From Salinicola corii (lineage in GTDB: Bacteria > Pseudomonadota > Gammaproteobacteria > Pseudomonadales > Halomonadaceae): a stretch of 64,000 nt of DNA. The DNA is taken from the NCBI RefSeq assembly GCF_008298015.1, contig NZ_VTPX01000001.1, positions 558,001-622,000 on the forward strand, in the 5' to 3' direction. Position numbers and translations under genes: made by a program. Positions 1 through 8,725 of the stretch are shown piece after piece. Within the stretch, counting starts at the first letter, position 1. Each line of letters begins with the position of its first letter. Below the pieces are notes generated by a model. It had not been told where the DNA came from and made no database searches. It was given only the letters and a program-made list of their open reading frames with translations.

Positions 1-1
1 G

Positions 2-1780
2 GCCGTCACGCCAGCAGGCTGGCTGATGCGGCTGCGGTCGCTGATGGAGGCGCTGTTCGCGCCGACGGCACTGGACGAACACGATGTGCTGGCGCGGGTG
101 GACCAGGCGCTGGGCCGCTGGCAGCAGAGCTGCGAGCTGGCCTCGTTCTCGCAGCCGATCGGCCTGGCGGTGGTGCGTGACGCCCTCAAGGCCGAGCTCG
201 ACGACGGCGGCCTGGCCCAGCGCTTCCTCGCAGGCAAGGTCAATTTCGCCACGCTGATGCCGATGCGTGCCATTCCGTTCCGGCAGGTCTACCTGCTAGG
301 GATGAACGACGGCGCCTATCCCCGAACCCGCCAGCCCCAGGACTTCGACCTGATGGCACGGCGCCCGCGGCCGGGGGATCGCTCGCGCCGCGACGACGAT
401 CGCTACCTGCTGCTCGAGGCGCTGCTCTCCGCCCGCGAACGGCTGACACTCTCGTGGGTCGGCTTCGACCAGCGCGACAACACGCCGCGACCGCCCTCGG
501 TGCTGATCGGCGAGTTGCTCGATACCCTCGAGCAGGGCTGGCGTCCGGCCGACCCTCCGGACGATGGCCCGACGCTGGACGATGAGGCGGCGCTGGCGGC
601 ACGACTGATCGAGGCCCACCCGCTGCAGCCGTTTTCGCGACGCTACTTCCAGGCCGACGATCCGCGCTACACCTTCGATGCCAGCTGGGCGCCGTTGCAC
701 GACGCCCGCCACGATGCCGAACGGGACACCGGGCATGCGGTCACCGAGCCGGCCCCGCCCCCGCCGCCGGACGAAGCGCTGGCACTGGCCGACCTGCAGC
801 GGCTGCTGCGTCGACCCTGGAGTGTCTACCTCGGCCGCCTGGGAGTGCGTTTCCAGGATGCCGAAGTTCCCGACGAGGATAGCGAGCCTTTCGTTCTCGA
901 TGCGCTCGAGGAGCACACCGTCAAACGCGAACTGCTGGAAGCCGGGCGCCGCGGCGAGCCGCTGGTGCAGATGGCGGATCGGCTGCGTCTGGCGGGGCGC
1001 CTGCCGGCTGCCGGCTTTGGCCTGGCCACCATCGAGCCGACGCTGAAACGCCTGGAGACGCAACTGGGAACCTGGCGGCGATTGACCGCGACCGCCAGCG
1101 AACGGGAACCGCCGCTGCTGCGTTTCGAGACAGCGGCTGCCAACGGCGCGCCGCCGCTGGCGCTGGAGGGACGTGTCGACGGGCTGTTCGTGGATGAACA
1201 GGGAGGTTGGCGGTTGATGACGCTGGAAACCAGCCATTTCGGCCATTTCAAGCCCGAGGGTGACGGCCCGTGGAAGAAGCTCGGCAAGCCGCATCGACTC
1301 CATGCCGGCTATCTGCGCTGGCTGCTGCTCAATGGGGCTGGCGAGGCGTCGTGTCACTGGACGGCAATCTTCGAGGATCGCTGTCTCGATTTCCCGCCGC
1401 TGGAACGGCTCGAGGCGAGGCGACGGCTGGCGGCATGGCTGGCAAGCTGGTGGCGGGCCTGGTGCAAGCCGCTGCCGGCGTCGGGGGAGCTGGCTCGAAC
1501 GCTGTGGGGCCAGTGTCGCGCCGAGACGCTGCAAGCCCTGGCAGCGGGAGAGCCCCTCGAACCGGCGCTGCACGAGCGCCTCGCCGCGGACTACGAGGCC
1601 GGCAACTACCAGATCGCGGCGCTGGTCCAGCGGGAGGGCGGCCTGGGCCAGCTCTGGCGTGACTTCGAGGCGTTCGAGGCGGCCGGTGGCGTGGCCGAGA
1701 GCGTCCGCCACTACCAGCCGCTGCTGGAGGCGATGCGCCAGGCGTCGCAGCGCATTCATCTCCCGAGGGGCGACTCATGA
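2..1780 (+). CDS. recC: Exodeoxyribonuclease V subunit gamma (RecC), C-terminal part
   Basis: The reading frame is open from the window edge, so this is the 3' part of a longer gene; about 590 codons are visible, against about 1120 residues for E. coli RecC. RecC is the non-catalytic scaffold of RecBCD that recognises Chi and splits the duplex during double-strand break repair. A helicase-like block near the start of the visible part (RAIPFRQVYLLGMNDGAYPR, around base 265) is typical of RecC, and the C-terminal half corresponds to its inactive nuclease-like fold. The stop overlaps the recB start by 4 bases (ATGA), so translation is probably coupled. Identity is firm from sequence and from the recB and recD neighbours. 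Confidence 0.95.
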   Translation, partial: AVTPAGWLMRLRSLMEALFAPTALDEHDVLARVDQALGRWQQSCELASFSQPIGLAVVRDALKAELDDGGLAQRFLAGKVNFATLMPMRAIPFRQVYLLGMNDGAYPRTRQPQDFDLMARRPRPGDRSRRDDDRYLLLEALLSARERLTLSWVGFDQRDNTPRPPSVLIGELLDTLEQGWRPADPPDDGPTLDDEAALAARLIEAHPLQPFSRRYFQADDPRYTFDASWAPLHDARHDAERDTGHAVTEPAPPPPPDEALALADLQRLLRRPWSVYLGRLGVRFQDAEVPDEDSEPFVLDALEEHTVKRELLEAGRRGEPLVQMADRLRLAGRLPAAGFGLATIEPTLKRLETQLGTWRRLTATASEREPPLLRFETAAANGAPPLALEGRVDGLFVDEQGGWRLMTLETSHFGHFKPEGDGPWKKLGKPHRLHAGYLRWLLLNGAGEASCHWTAIFEDRCLDFPPLERLEARRRLAAWLASWWRAWCKPLPASGELARTLWGQCRAETLQALAAGEPLEPALHERLAADYEAGNYQIAALVQREGGLGQLWRDFEAFEAAGGVAESVRHYQPLLEAMRQASQRIHLPRGDS

Positions 1781-4700
1781 CCGACAGCCGCGACCGTGCC
1801 GATGCCGCGATGGACGAGGGGGTCGTCCCGCTGGCGCTCGACGGCCTGCCGTTGACCGGACGGCACCTGATCGAGGCCAGTGCCGGCACCGGCAAGACCT
1901 TCACCCTGGCGGCACTCTACGTTCGCCTGGTGCTGGGGCCGCTACCCGGGCGCGAGACGGTGGATTTTCCGCGTCCGTTGACGCCGCCGGAGATTCTGGT
2001 GGTGACCTTCACCGAGGCCGCCACCGCCGAGCTTCGCGGGCGTATCCGTGCGCGTCTCAAGCAGGCGCGTGACTGGCTGCTGGCCCGCCCCGGGGAGCGC
2101 GCCGACCCGGTGCTGGCGACCCTGCTGGCACCGCTGGCGGCTACCGGAGAGACCGCATGCCGCGGCGGGGCCAAGCGGCTGGACCAGGCCGCGCGACTGA
2201 TGGACGAGGCGGCGATCTTCACCATTCACGGCTTCTGCCAGCGGATGCTGACCCGCCACGCCTTCGACGCCGGAGCGCGGTTCTCCGCCGAACTGCTGCA
2301 GGATGGACAGACGCTGCTGGCCCGGACGGTGGAGGATTACTGGCGGTGCGAGTTCTATCCGCTCGACGAGCGCTGGCAGCGCCAGATCCGCTCCCGCTGG
2401 AGCGGGCCGGAGGCCTTGGCGACCGCATTGCGGCCCTTGCTGAAGGATGGCGAGCCACAGCCACTGTGGGTGGGTGGCGTGGCGGTAACCGCGCCGACAT
2501 CGCTGGCAGCGCTGCTCGGCGGCTTCGAGCGTGAAATGGAGAAACGCCAGGAGATCGAGTCCGCCCTGCACGCGCACTGGGATGGGGAGGCGATCCGCCA
2601 GACGCTGCAGGCGACGTTCGACGCCGACGCGTTGAAGAAGAACAGCTACAAGGCAGAAGAGCTCGAGGCCCGTCTCGCCGTCTTCCAGAGCTGGCTCGAG
2701 CAGGGCAGCTTCGACAAGGCGGAGGATGTCACCGACAGCAGCGGGCGTTTCTGGCTCAGCCAGGAGAAGCTGGCGGGCGCGACGAAGAAGAACGCGGCGG
2801 TGCCCGAGCATCCGTTCTTCGGCTGGCTGGATCGGCTCGCCGAGGCCGGTACCCCGTTCGATGCCATCGCCACCCAGGTGCTGGTGCACGCCCGCGACCG
2901 GATCGCGAAAGCGTTCGCGGAGGAGAAGCGGCGCCGCGGGCTGTGGGAGTTCTCGGATCTGCTCAACGATCTCGATGCCGCCCTGGCGCCGACCCGGAAC
3001 GGCGGCGATGCCGCGCTGCGGCTGGCGGCGCGTATCCGCCAGGAACTGCCGGTGGCGCTGATCGACGAGTTCCAGGATACCGATCCGGTCCAGTACCGGA
3101 TCTTCTCGCAAGTCTATCGGGCCCCGGAGAGCGACCCCACCACCACCGCGCTGCTGATGATCGGCGACCCCAAGCAGGCGATCTACGCCTTTCGCGGTGC
3201 TGACATCCACACCTATCTGCGTGCGCGCCGGGCAACGCCGAGCCGCTTCACGCTGATGCGCAACTTCCGCTCGACACAGGCCATGGTCGAGGCCACCAAC
3301 GCGCTGTTTCAGCGCCACCCGCGGCCGTTCGGCAGCGACGAGATACCGTTCGTGGCGATCGGATCCCAGCCCAAGGCGGCACGGCTGGTCGATCGAGACG
3401 GTGGGCCGGTGTCCGCGCTGGGAGTGTGGTGGCCGGACACCGAGCGCTACAGCCAGGGCGATTACCAGACGGCGATGGCCTCGGCCACCCGCGCCGAGGT
3501 CCAGCGGCTGCTGGAGGGCGAGTGGCGCTTCGCCGACGACACCGGCGAGCGGGCGGTGCAGCCGGCCGATATCGCCATCCTGGTACGCAACGGGCCGGAA
3601 GCGCTCAAGGTGCGTCGGGCACTCGCCGACGGCGGGATCCGTAGCGTCTATCTCAGCGAGAAGTCGAGCGTGTTCGACACGCCGCAGGCGTTCGAGCTGC
3701 TGCAGCTGTTGGAGGCGGTGGCCCAGCCGCGCCAGGATGCCCGGCTCAAGGCGGCGCTGGCGACCCAGTTGCTCAACGACTCGCCGCGGACCCTGGAAGC
3801 GCTGCTGGCCGACGAGTTGGCGTGGGAGCGCGAGGTGGAGCGCTTCGGCGACTACCACCGCCAGTGGCAACGGCGCGGCGTACTGCCCATGTTGCGCAGG
3901 GTGATGCAGGACTTCCGCGTCGCCGAACGGCTCGCCCAGCGCGTCGACGGCGAGCGGGCGTTGACCGATCTGCTCCATCTCGGTGAGCTGGCCCAGAACG
4001 CCCAGCAGCGGCTCGACGGTGAACAGGCGCTGCTGCGCTGGTGGCACCGGGCGCTGCAGGAGGGCGTCGCGACCCTGGACCGCCAGGCGCTCAGCCAGCG
4101 TCTCGAGAGCGACGAGGATCTGGTCCGGGTGGTCACCGTGCACAAGTCCAAGGGCCTCGAGTATCCCATCGTGTTGCTGCCGTTCGTCTGCTCGCATCGG
4201 CCGGCGGAGCCGGATCGCCGGACCGGACTGCTGGCGATGAGGCCCCCCGGCGACGAAGGCAGCGTGCTGGTGGCCTCGCCCGACGACGATCACCAGCGCG
4301 AGGCCGATCTGGCGCGACTCGACGAGGATGTCCGCCTGCTCTACGTCGCGCTGACCCGTGCCGCCTACGCTTGTCGCCTGGGTGTCGCCCATGTCGGTCG
4401 CGGTCGGGGCCAGGGCGGTTGCCTGCACGAGACCGCGCTGGGACGGTTGCTGGGCAGCGAGAAGGCGGACGATGGCGCGGCGCTGCTGGATCGGCTGCGA
4501 CAGGGCCAGTGCGACGGCTGGCTGGCGATCGAGCCGCTGCCCGAAGCGCCGGATCACCGGCTGCGAACGGCGGTGACAGCGCCGCAAACCAAACCGGCGC
4601 GGGTCTTCGGCGGCGAGATCGACGATGACTGGTGGATCGCCTCCTACACCTCGCTGATTGCGGATGCTCGTCGCGCTGTGGGCGAGGACGACGAGGCGTG

Positions 4701-5778
4701 GGACGCCACCGGCGATGGCGGCGGCGAGGATGCCATCGCGGCCAGCGAGGACCTGCCGGCGACGCTGGACATCGAGGTCAGTCGCGAGCGCGATCCGGTG
4801 CCGCGGCCCAGTATCCGCTCGCTGTTCGATTTCCCACGGGGGCCGAGGCCGGGAACCTTCCTGCACGGTTTGCTGGAGACGCTCGACTTCGATCGCCTGG
4901 ACGAACCCGGCTACGCCGTGGCGCTGCGCCGGGAGATCGACCGCCGCCTGGCGACCAACGGCTTCGATGCCGAATGGGCGCCGCTACTGCAGGCGCTGCT
5001 GCTCGAGGGGCTGCGCTCGCCGCTGATGAGCGTCGACGGCCACCCGGTGCGCCTCGATCGCCTCGGGTCGTGGCGCCCCGAACTCGAATTCTGGCTGCCG
5101 GCATCGGCGGCCTGGAGCGAGCCGCTGGACCGTCTCGTCTCACGGCTCGAGCCGCTGCCCGGCCGGCGTCCCCGGCTGGCGCCGCGCAAGCTCAACGGCA
5201 TGCTCAAGGGCTATATCGATCTGGTCTTCGAATCGGGGGGGCGCTGGTACGTGCTCGACTGGAAATCCAATCACTTGGGCGATACGCCGGCCGACTACCA
5301 AGGCGAGCGTCTGGCCGTGGCGATGGTGGATCACCGCTACGATCTGCAGTACGTGCTCTACGTGCTGGCACTGCACCGCCTACTCGCGTCGCGGCTGGAG
5401 GATTACGATTACGACCGGCACATGGGCGGCGCCTGCTATGTCTTCCTGCGGGGGCTTTCCGAGGCGTCGTCCTCCATGGCGCCACTCTCCAAGGCGCCCA
5501 AAGCCGCGCCTGAGTCTGCCAAGGCGCCCAAAGACGCGCCTGAGTCTGCCAAGGCGCCCAAAGACGCGCCTGAGTTTGCCAAGGCGCCCGAAGACGCGCC
5601 TGAGTCTGCTATGGCGGCCCAGGACGCGTTCGAGTCTGGCATGGCGTCAGAAGTCGCCCCCGGGGTGTTCCACCGGCGCCCGTCGCGGGCGTTGATCGAG
5701 GCGCTGGATGCGTGGCTCGAGGGGGACGCCGGGCCGGCGGGAACGTTGCTGCGACAACCCACGGAGATCCCGACATGA
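1777..5778 (+). CDS. recB: Exodeoxyribonuclease V subunit beta (RecB), with a repetitive insertion
   Basis: This is the UvrD-type 3'-5' helicase and nuclease subunit of RecBCD, 1333 residues against 1180 in E. coli. The Walker A motif (ASAGTGKT) is at residues 34-41. DEFQDTDPVQ is the Walker B/motif II, followed by motif III (GDPKQAIYAFRGAD). The C-terminal RecB-family nuclease keeps His1030 (LHGLLE), Asp1148 (GYIDLVF), and Asp1161 and Lys1163 (LDWKSN), so it should be active. Between the FLRG strand and the final helix sits a block of five 10-residue repeats of the type KAPKDAPESA (about residues 1239-1288), which has no counterpart in E. coli RecB. The start overlaps recC and the stop overlaps recD, each by ATGA. 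Confidence 0.97.
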   Translation: MTDSRDRADAAMDEGVVPLALDGLPLTGRHLIEASAGTGKTFTLAALYVRLVLGPLPGRETVDFPRPLTPPEILVVTFTEAATAELRGRIRARLKQARDWLLARPGERADPVLATLLAPLAATGETACRGGAKRLDQAARLMDEAAIFTIHGFCQRMLTRHAFDAGARFSAELLQDGQTLLARTVEDYWRCEFYPLDERWQRQIRSRWSGPEALATALRPLLKDGEPQPLWVGGVAVTAPTSLAALLGGFEREMEKRQEIESALHAHWDGEAIRQTLQATFDADALKKNSYKAEELEARLAVFQSWLEQGSFDKAEDVTDSSGRFWLSQEKLAGATKKNAAVPEHPFFGWLDRLAEAGTPFDAIATQVLVHARDRIAKAFAEEKRRRGLWEFSDLLNDLDAALAPTRNGGDAALRLAARIRQELPVALIDEFQDTDPVQYRIFSQVYRAPESDPTTTALLMIGDPKQAIYAFRGADIHTYLRARRATPSRFTLMRNFRSTQAMVEATNALFQRHPRPFGSDEIPFVAIGSQPKAARLVDRDGGPVSALGVWWPDTERYSQGDYQTAMASATRAEVQRLLEGEWRFADDTGERAVQPADIAILVRNGPEALKVRRALADGGIRSVYLSEKSSVFDTPQAFELLQLLEAVAQPRQDARLKAALATQLLNDSPRTLEALLADELAWEREVERFGDYHRQWQRRGVLPMLRRVMQDFRVAERLAQRVDGERALTDLLHLGELAQNAQQRLDGEQALLRWWHRALQEGVATLDRQALSQRLESDEDLVRVVTVHKSKGLEYPIVLLPFVCSHRPAEPDRRTGLLAMRPPGDEGSVLVASPDDDHQREADLARLDEDVRLLYVALTRAAYACRLGVAHVGRGRGQGGCLHETALGRLLGSEKADDGAALLDRLRQGQCDGWLAIEPLPEAPDHRLRTAVTAPQTKPARVFGGEIDDDWWIASYTSLIADARRAVGEDDEAWDATGDGGGEDAIAASEDLPATLDIEVSRERDPVPRPSIRSLFDFPRGPRPGTFLHGLLETLDFDRLDEPGYAVALRREIDRRLATNGFDAEWAPLLQALLLEGLRSPLMSVDGHPVRLDRLGSWRPELEFWLPASAAWSEPLDRLVSRLEPLPGRRPRLAPRKLNGMLKGYIDLVFESGGRWYVLDWKSNHLGDTPADYQGERLAVAMVDHRYDLQYVLYVLALHRLLASRLEDYDYDRHMGGACYVFLRGLSEASSSMAPLSKAPKAAPESAKAPKDAPESAKAPKDAPEFAKAPEDAPESAMAAQDAFESGMASEVAPGVFHRRPSRALIEALDAWLEGDAGPAGTLLRQPTEIPT
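5491..5640 (+). repeat. Five tandem 30-bp repeats inside recB
   Basis: There are four near-identical 30-base units starting at 5491, 5521, 5551 and 5581, plus a degenerate fifth at 5611. The unit length is a multiple of three, so copy number can vary without a frameshift. Each unit encodes a Lys/Pro/Ala/Asp/Glu-rich decapeptide. The array lies in a surface loop near the C terminus of the RecB nuclease domain. Confidence 0.95.
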
Positions 5779-7868
5779 GCCGCCGACCGTCGACAACGCA
5801 GCCGAATCGGGGGGCGAGCCCCGGCTCGCAGGGCGCGGACCAGTTCTCGCTGGCCCTGGATGGCGACGACGCCCCCACGTCGCCGACCGCGGCCGAGGCC
5901 GGCGCGCTCACCCGTGACACCCTGCTGGCGGCGCTGTCGCTGTGGGTGGCGCTGGGTTGGCTGCGCCAGCTCGACCGCCACTTCGCGCTCTTTCTGCTCG
6001 AGCGCGATCCCGCTGCCGATCCGCTGGTCGGTCTTGCCGCGGCGCTGGTCAGCCACCAGGTGGGCCGGGGCCATGTCTGCCTGTCGCTCTCCCGGGTGCT
6101 GGACGCACCACGCTCCGCGCTGTCGTTGCCGCCCCTGGAGAACGAGGGCGAGAGCGAGTCGGCGGGGGCGGTGGTGCTGCCGGAATCCCTGCTCGACCCG
6201 GTCACGCCGGCGCGATGGTTCGACGCGCTGATCGGGTCCACCACCGTTGCCGAGGCGACGGTGGCCGAGGGGCTCGCCACACCGCTGGTCGTGGACGGCG
6301 ACCGGGTCTACCTGCGCCGGTACTGGCAGGCCGAGAGCGGGGTGGCGGCACGGCTGCGCCAGCGTCTGGGGCCGCCACTGGCGGTTGACGAGGGGGTGTC
6401 CACGCGATTGCAGGCGCTGTTCACCGGCAATCGGCGCGAGCAGGGCGAACCTGACTGGCAGCGCGTGGCGTGCGCCCTGGCGCTGCGGCAGCGGCTGACG
6501 ATCATCTCCGGCGGGCCGGGGACCGGCAAGACCACCACCGTGACTCGCCTGCTGGCGCTGCTGCAGGAGCAGTCGCTGTCGGGCGGGGGCGAGCCGCTGC
6601 GGATACGGCTGGCCGCGCCCACCGGCAAGGCGGCCGCCAGGCTATCGGAGTCGATCGCGGGAGCGGTCGGCCGGCTGGAGGTCTCCGACGTCGTGCGCGC
6701 CGCCATACCCCAGGAGGCGCAGACGCTCCACCGGCTGCTGGGGGCGCGCCCGGACACGCGCCATTTCCGTCACCATGCCGAGGCGCCGCTGAGCCTCGAC
6801 CTGCTGGTGGTGGACGAGGCCTCGATGGTCGATCTCGAGATGATGGCGGCGCTGCTCGATGCCATGCCGGCGGAGGCGCGCCTGATCCTGCTCGGCGACA
6901 AGGATCAACTGGCCTCGGTGGAGGCGGGTTCGGTGCTGGGCGATCTGTGCGCGGGGGCCGGCGACGCCGGATACTCCGAGGCGACTCGCGACTATCTTCA
7001 GTCGATCGCCGGCGAGCCGTTGCCCGTTGCCGCCGAGACCAATCCGCTGGCCGATCACGTGGCCATGCTGCGCCGGAGTTTCCGCTTTCGGGCAGACAGC
7101 GGCATCGGGGCTCTCGCCAGGGCCGCCAACGCCGGCGACGGCCGCGACTTCACGCGGCTGTTGAAATCGGGTTTTCAGGACGTGGAGACGCTGGACATCG
7201 ACGCGGCGGCATTCGAGCGGGCCGTGGTGACAGGCTACCGGCCGCTGTTCGAGGCGCTGCTTGGCGGGGCGGACGTGGCATCGATTCTCGCGCTGCAGGC
7301 CCGCTTCCAGGTGCTGTGCGCCCTGCGACGCGGGCCGTGGGGCGTCGAGGGGCTGAACGATCGCATCGCCCGGGCGCTGTGGCAGCAGGGCTGGATCTCG
7401 CGCACCGATGGCTGGTTCGCGGGGCGCCCGGTGATGGTGACCCACAACGACCCCCAGTTGGGGCTCTACAACGGCGACCTGGGGCTGACCCTGGCCGACG
7501 ACGCCGGCCGGCTGCGGGTCTGTTTCCCGCAGGGCGACGGCACCCGCCAGGTACTGCCGTCGCGGCTCGATGCCGCGGCAACGGCATTCGCGATGACCGT
7601 GCACAAATCCCAGGGATCGGAGTTCGATCACGTCCTGTTCGCACTGCCGGCGCGGGCCAATCCCATCGTCACCCGGGAGCTGATCTACACTGGCATCACC
7701 CGAGCCCGCTCGCGGCTGACGCTGGCGCTGGCACAGGGCGGCAACGACGAGCGGACGTTACGCGAGGCCATCGCCCGGCAGGTGGTCAGGGACAGCGCGA
7801 TCGCGGAGCGGCTGCTGAGTCCGCCGGGATCCTCTGTGCCAAGGGATTCGTCAGGGAGTGAAACATGA
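5775..7868 (+). CDS. recD: Exodeoxyribonuclease V subunit alpha (RecD)
   Basis: This is the 5'-3' superfamily 1B helicase of RecBCD, 697 residues from the ATG at 5775. That start is preferred over upstream in-frame ones because it makes the ATGA overlap with the recB stop. Walker A is GGPGTGKTTT with Lys252, Walker B is LLVVDEASMVD, and the C-terminal motifs FAMTVHKSQGSEF and YTGITRARSRL are present. It is somewhat longer than E. coli RecD (608), mostly through the N terminus and linkers. Its stop overlaps the next gene by 4 bases, so that gene is probably co-transcribed. Confidence 0.97.
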   Translation: MSRRPSTTQPNRGASPGSQGADQFSLALDGDDAPTSPTAAEAGALTRDTLLAALSLWVALGWLRQLDRHFALFLLERDPAADPLVGLAAALVSHQVGRGHVCLSLSRVLDAPRSALSLPPLENEGESESAGAVVLPESLLDPVTPARWFDALIGSTTVAEATVAEGLATPLVVDGDRVYLRRYWQAESGVAARLRQRLGPPLAVDEGVSTRLQALFTGNRREQGEPDWQRVACALALRQRLTIISGGPGTGKTTTVTRLLALLQEQSLSGGGEPLRIRLAAPTGKAAARLSESIAGAVGRLEVSDVVRAAIPQEAQTLHRLLGARPDTRHFRHHAEAPLSLDLLVVDEASMVDLEMMAALLDAMPAEARLILLGDKDQLASVEAGSVLGDLCAGAGDAGYSEATRDYLQSIAGEPLPVAAETNPLADHVAMLRRSFRFRADSGIGALARAANAGDGRDFTRLLKSGFQDVETLDIDAAAFERAVVTGYRPLFEALLGGADVASILALQARFQVLCALRRGPWGVEGLNDRIARALWQQGWISRTDGWFAGRPVMVTHNDPQLGLYNGDLGLTLADDAGRLRVCFPQGDGTRQVLPSRLDAAATAFAMTVHKSQGSEFDHVLFALPARANPIVTRELIYTGITRARSRLTLALAQGGNDERTLREAIARQVVRDSAIAERLLSPPGSSVPRDSSGSET

Positions 7869-8674
7869 GTGTCCACGAGTGGCAGGAACTGACCACGACG
7901 GAAATGGCCGGACTGGTCGACGCGGGGACGGTGGCCGTGCTGCCGCTGGCGGCGATCGAGCAGCACGGCGCGCATCTGCCGCTTTCCACCGATCTGGACA
8001 TCGGGCTGGGCCTGCTCGAGGCGGCGGCGGCAAGACTCGCACCGGATCGGAACGTGATCCTGCTGCCGCCGCTGGCGCTGGGCTCGAGTCTGGAACACGC
8101 CGATTTCACGGGGACGTTGAGCCTGCTGCCGGAAACGGCGATCGCGGTCATCGAGGCGCTGGGCGAGGCGGTGAGCCGCGCCGGTATTCGCCGTCTGGTG
8201 CTGTTCAACAGCCACGGCGGCAACAAGGCGGTCATCGACCTGGCCGCGCTCAAGCTGCGCGCGAGGCACGCCATGCTGGTGGTCAAGGCCAACTACTTTC
8301 GCTTCACGCCGCCGGCGCAGACGCTTCCCGCCGAGGAACTCCGCCATGGCCTGCACGGTGGCGCGCTGGAAACGTCGATGATGCTGCATCTCGCCCCGGA
8401 CAAGGTTCGGGTCGCCCGGCTGGCCGATGCGGTCTCCGAAGGGCGAATCCGCGAGCAGGCCGGATCGACCCTGGGGCCGGAGGGGGATGCCGGCTACGCC
8501 TGGATGGCACAGGATCTGCACGCCAGCGGGGTGACCGGCAACGCGACCCTGGCCGACGCCGAGACCGGGCGTCGACTGGTCGATCATTTCGGCGCCCGGC
8601 TGGCGCAGGTGATCGAAGAGGCGGGAGAGTTCGATCTCGATACCTTGCGCCAACGCCATCCGGCGTCGGGGTGA
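7865..8674 (+). CDS. Creatininase-family amidohydrolase
   Basis: The protein has 269 residues and the metal-site pattern of the creatininase family: Glu32, His34 and Asp43 in AIEQHGAHLPLSTD, the NSHGGN loop, and a late Glu in HGGALETSMM. Family members hydrolyse C-N amide bonds. They include creatininase, the archaeal formamide hydrolase ArfB of flavin and F420 synthesis, and MftE-type peptidases. The exact substrate cannot be read from sequence. Its ATG overlaps the recD stop, so it rides on the recCBD transcript, while the facing neighbour is a GTP cyclohydrolase II gene. An ArfB-like deformylase role in the adjacent pyrimidine/pterin gene group is an attractive but unproven inference. Confidence 0.85.
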   Translation: MSVHEWQELTTTEMAGLVDAGTVAVLPLAAIEQHGAHLPLSTDLDIGLGLLEAAAARLAPDRNVILLPPLALGSSLEHADFTGTLSLLPETAIAVIEALGEAVSRAGIRRLVLFNSHGGNKAVIDLAALKLRARHAMLVVKANYFRFTPPAQTLPAEELRHGLHGGALETSMMLHLAPDKVRVARLADAVSEGRIREQAGSTLGPEGDAGYAWMAQDLHASGVTGNATLADAETGRRLVDHFGARLAQVIEEAGEFDLDTLRQRHPASG

Positions 8675-8725
8675 CGGGGTGCGTCTCCCGAACGCCGATG
8701 GCTGCGGCGACGATTGGGGTGGCGC

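Noticed and set aside
296-1759. 487-residue minus-strand ORF opposite recC
   Set aside because: Antisense frame in very GC-rich coding DNA; low-complexity Arg/Gln sequence, no ribosome site, and recC is certain on the other strand.
1942-4866. 974-residue minus-strand ORF opposite recB
   Set aside because: Same effect of GC-rich codon usage; the frame has no recognisable domain, while all RecB motifs are on the plus strand.
5491-5640. CRISPR-like array
   Set aside because: The units are contiguous with no unique spacers and stay in the recB reading frame; no CRISPR array or cas gene was seen anywhere in the window.
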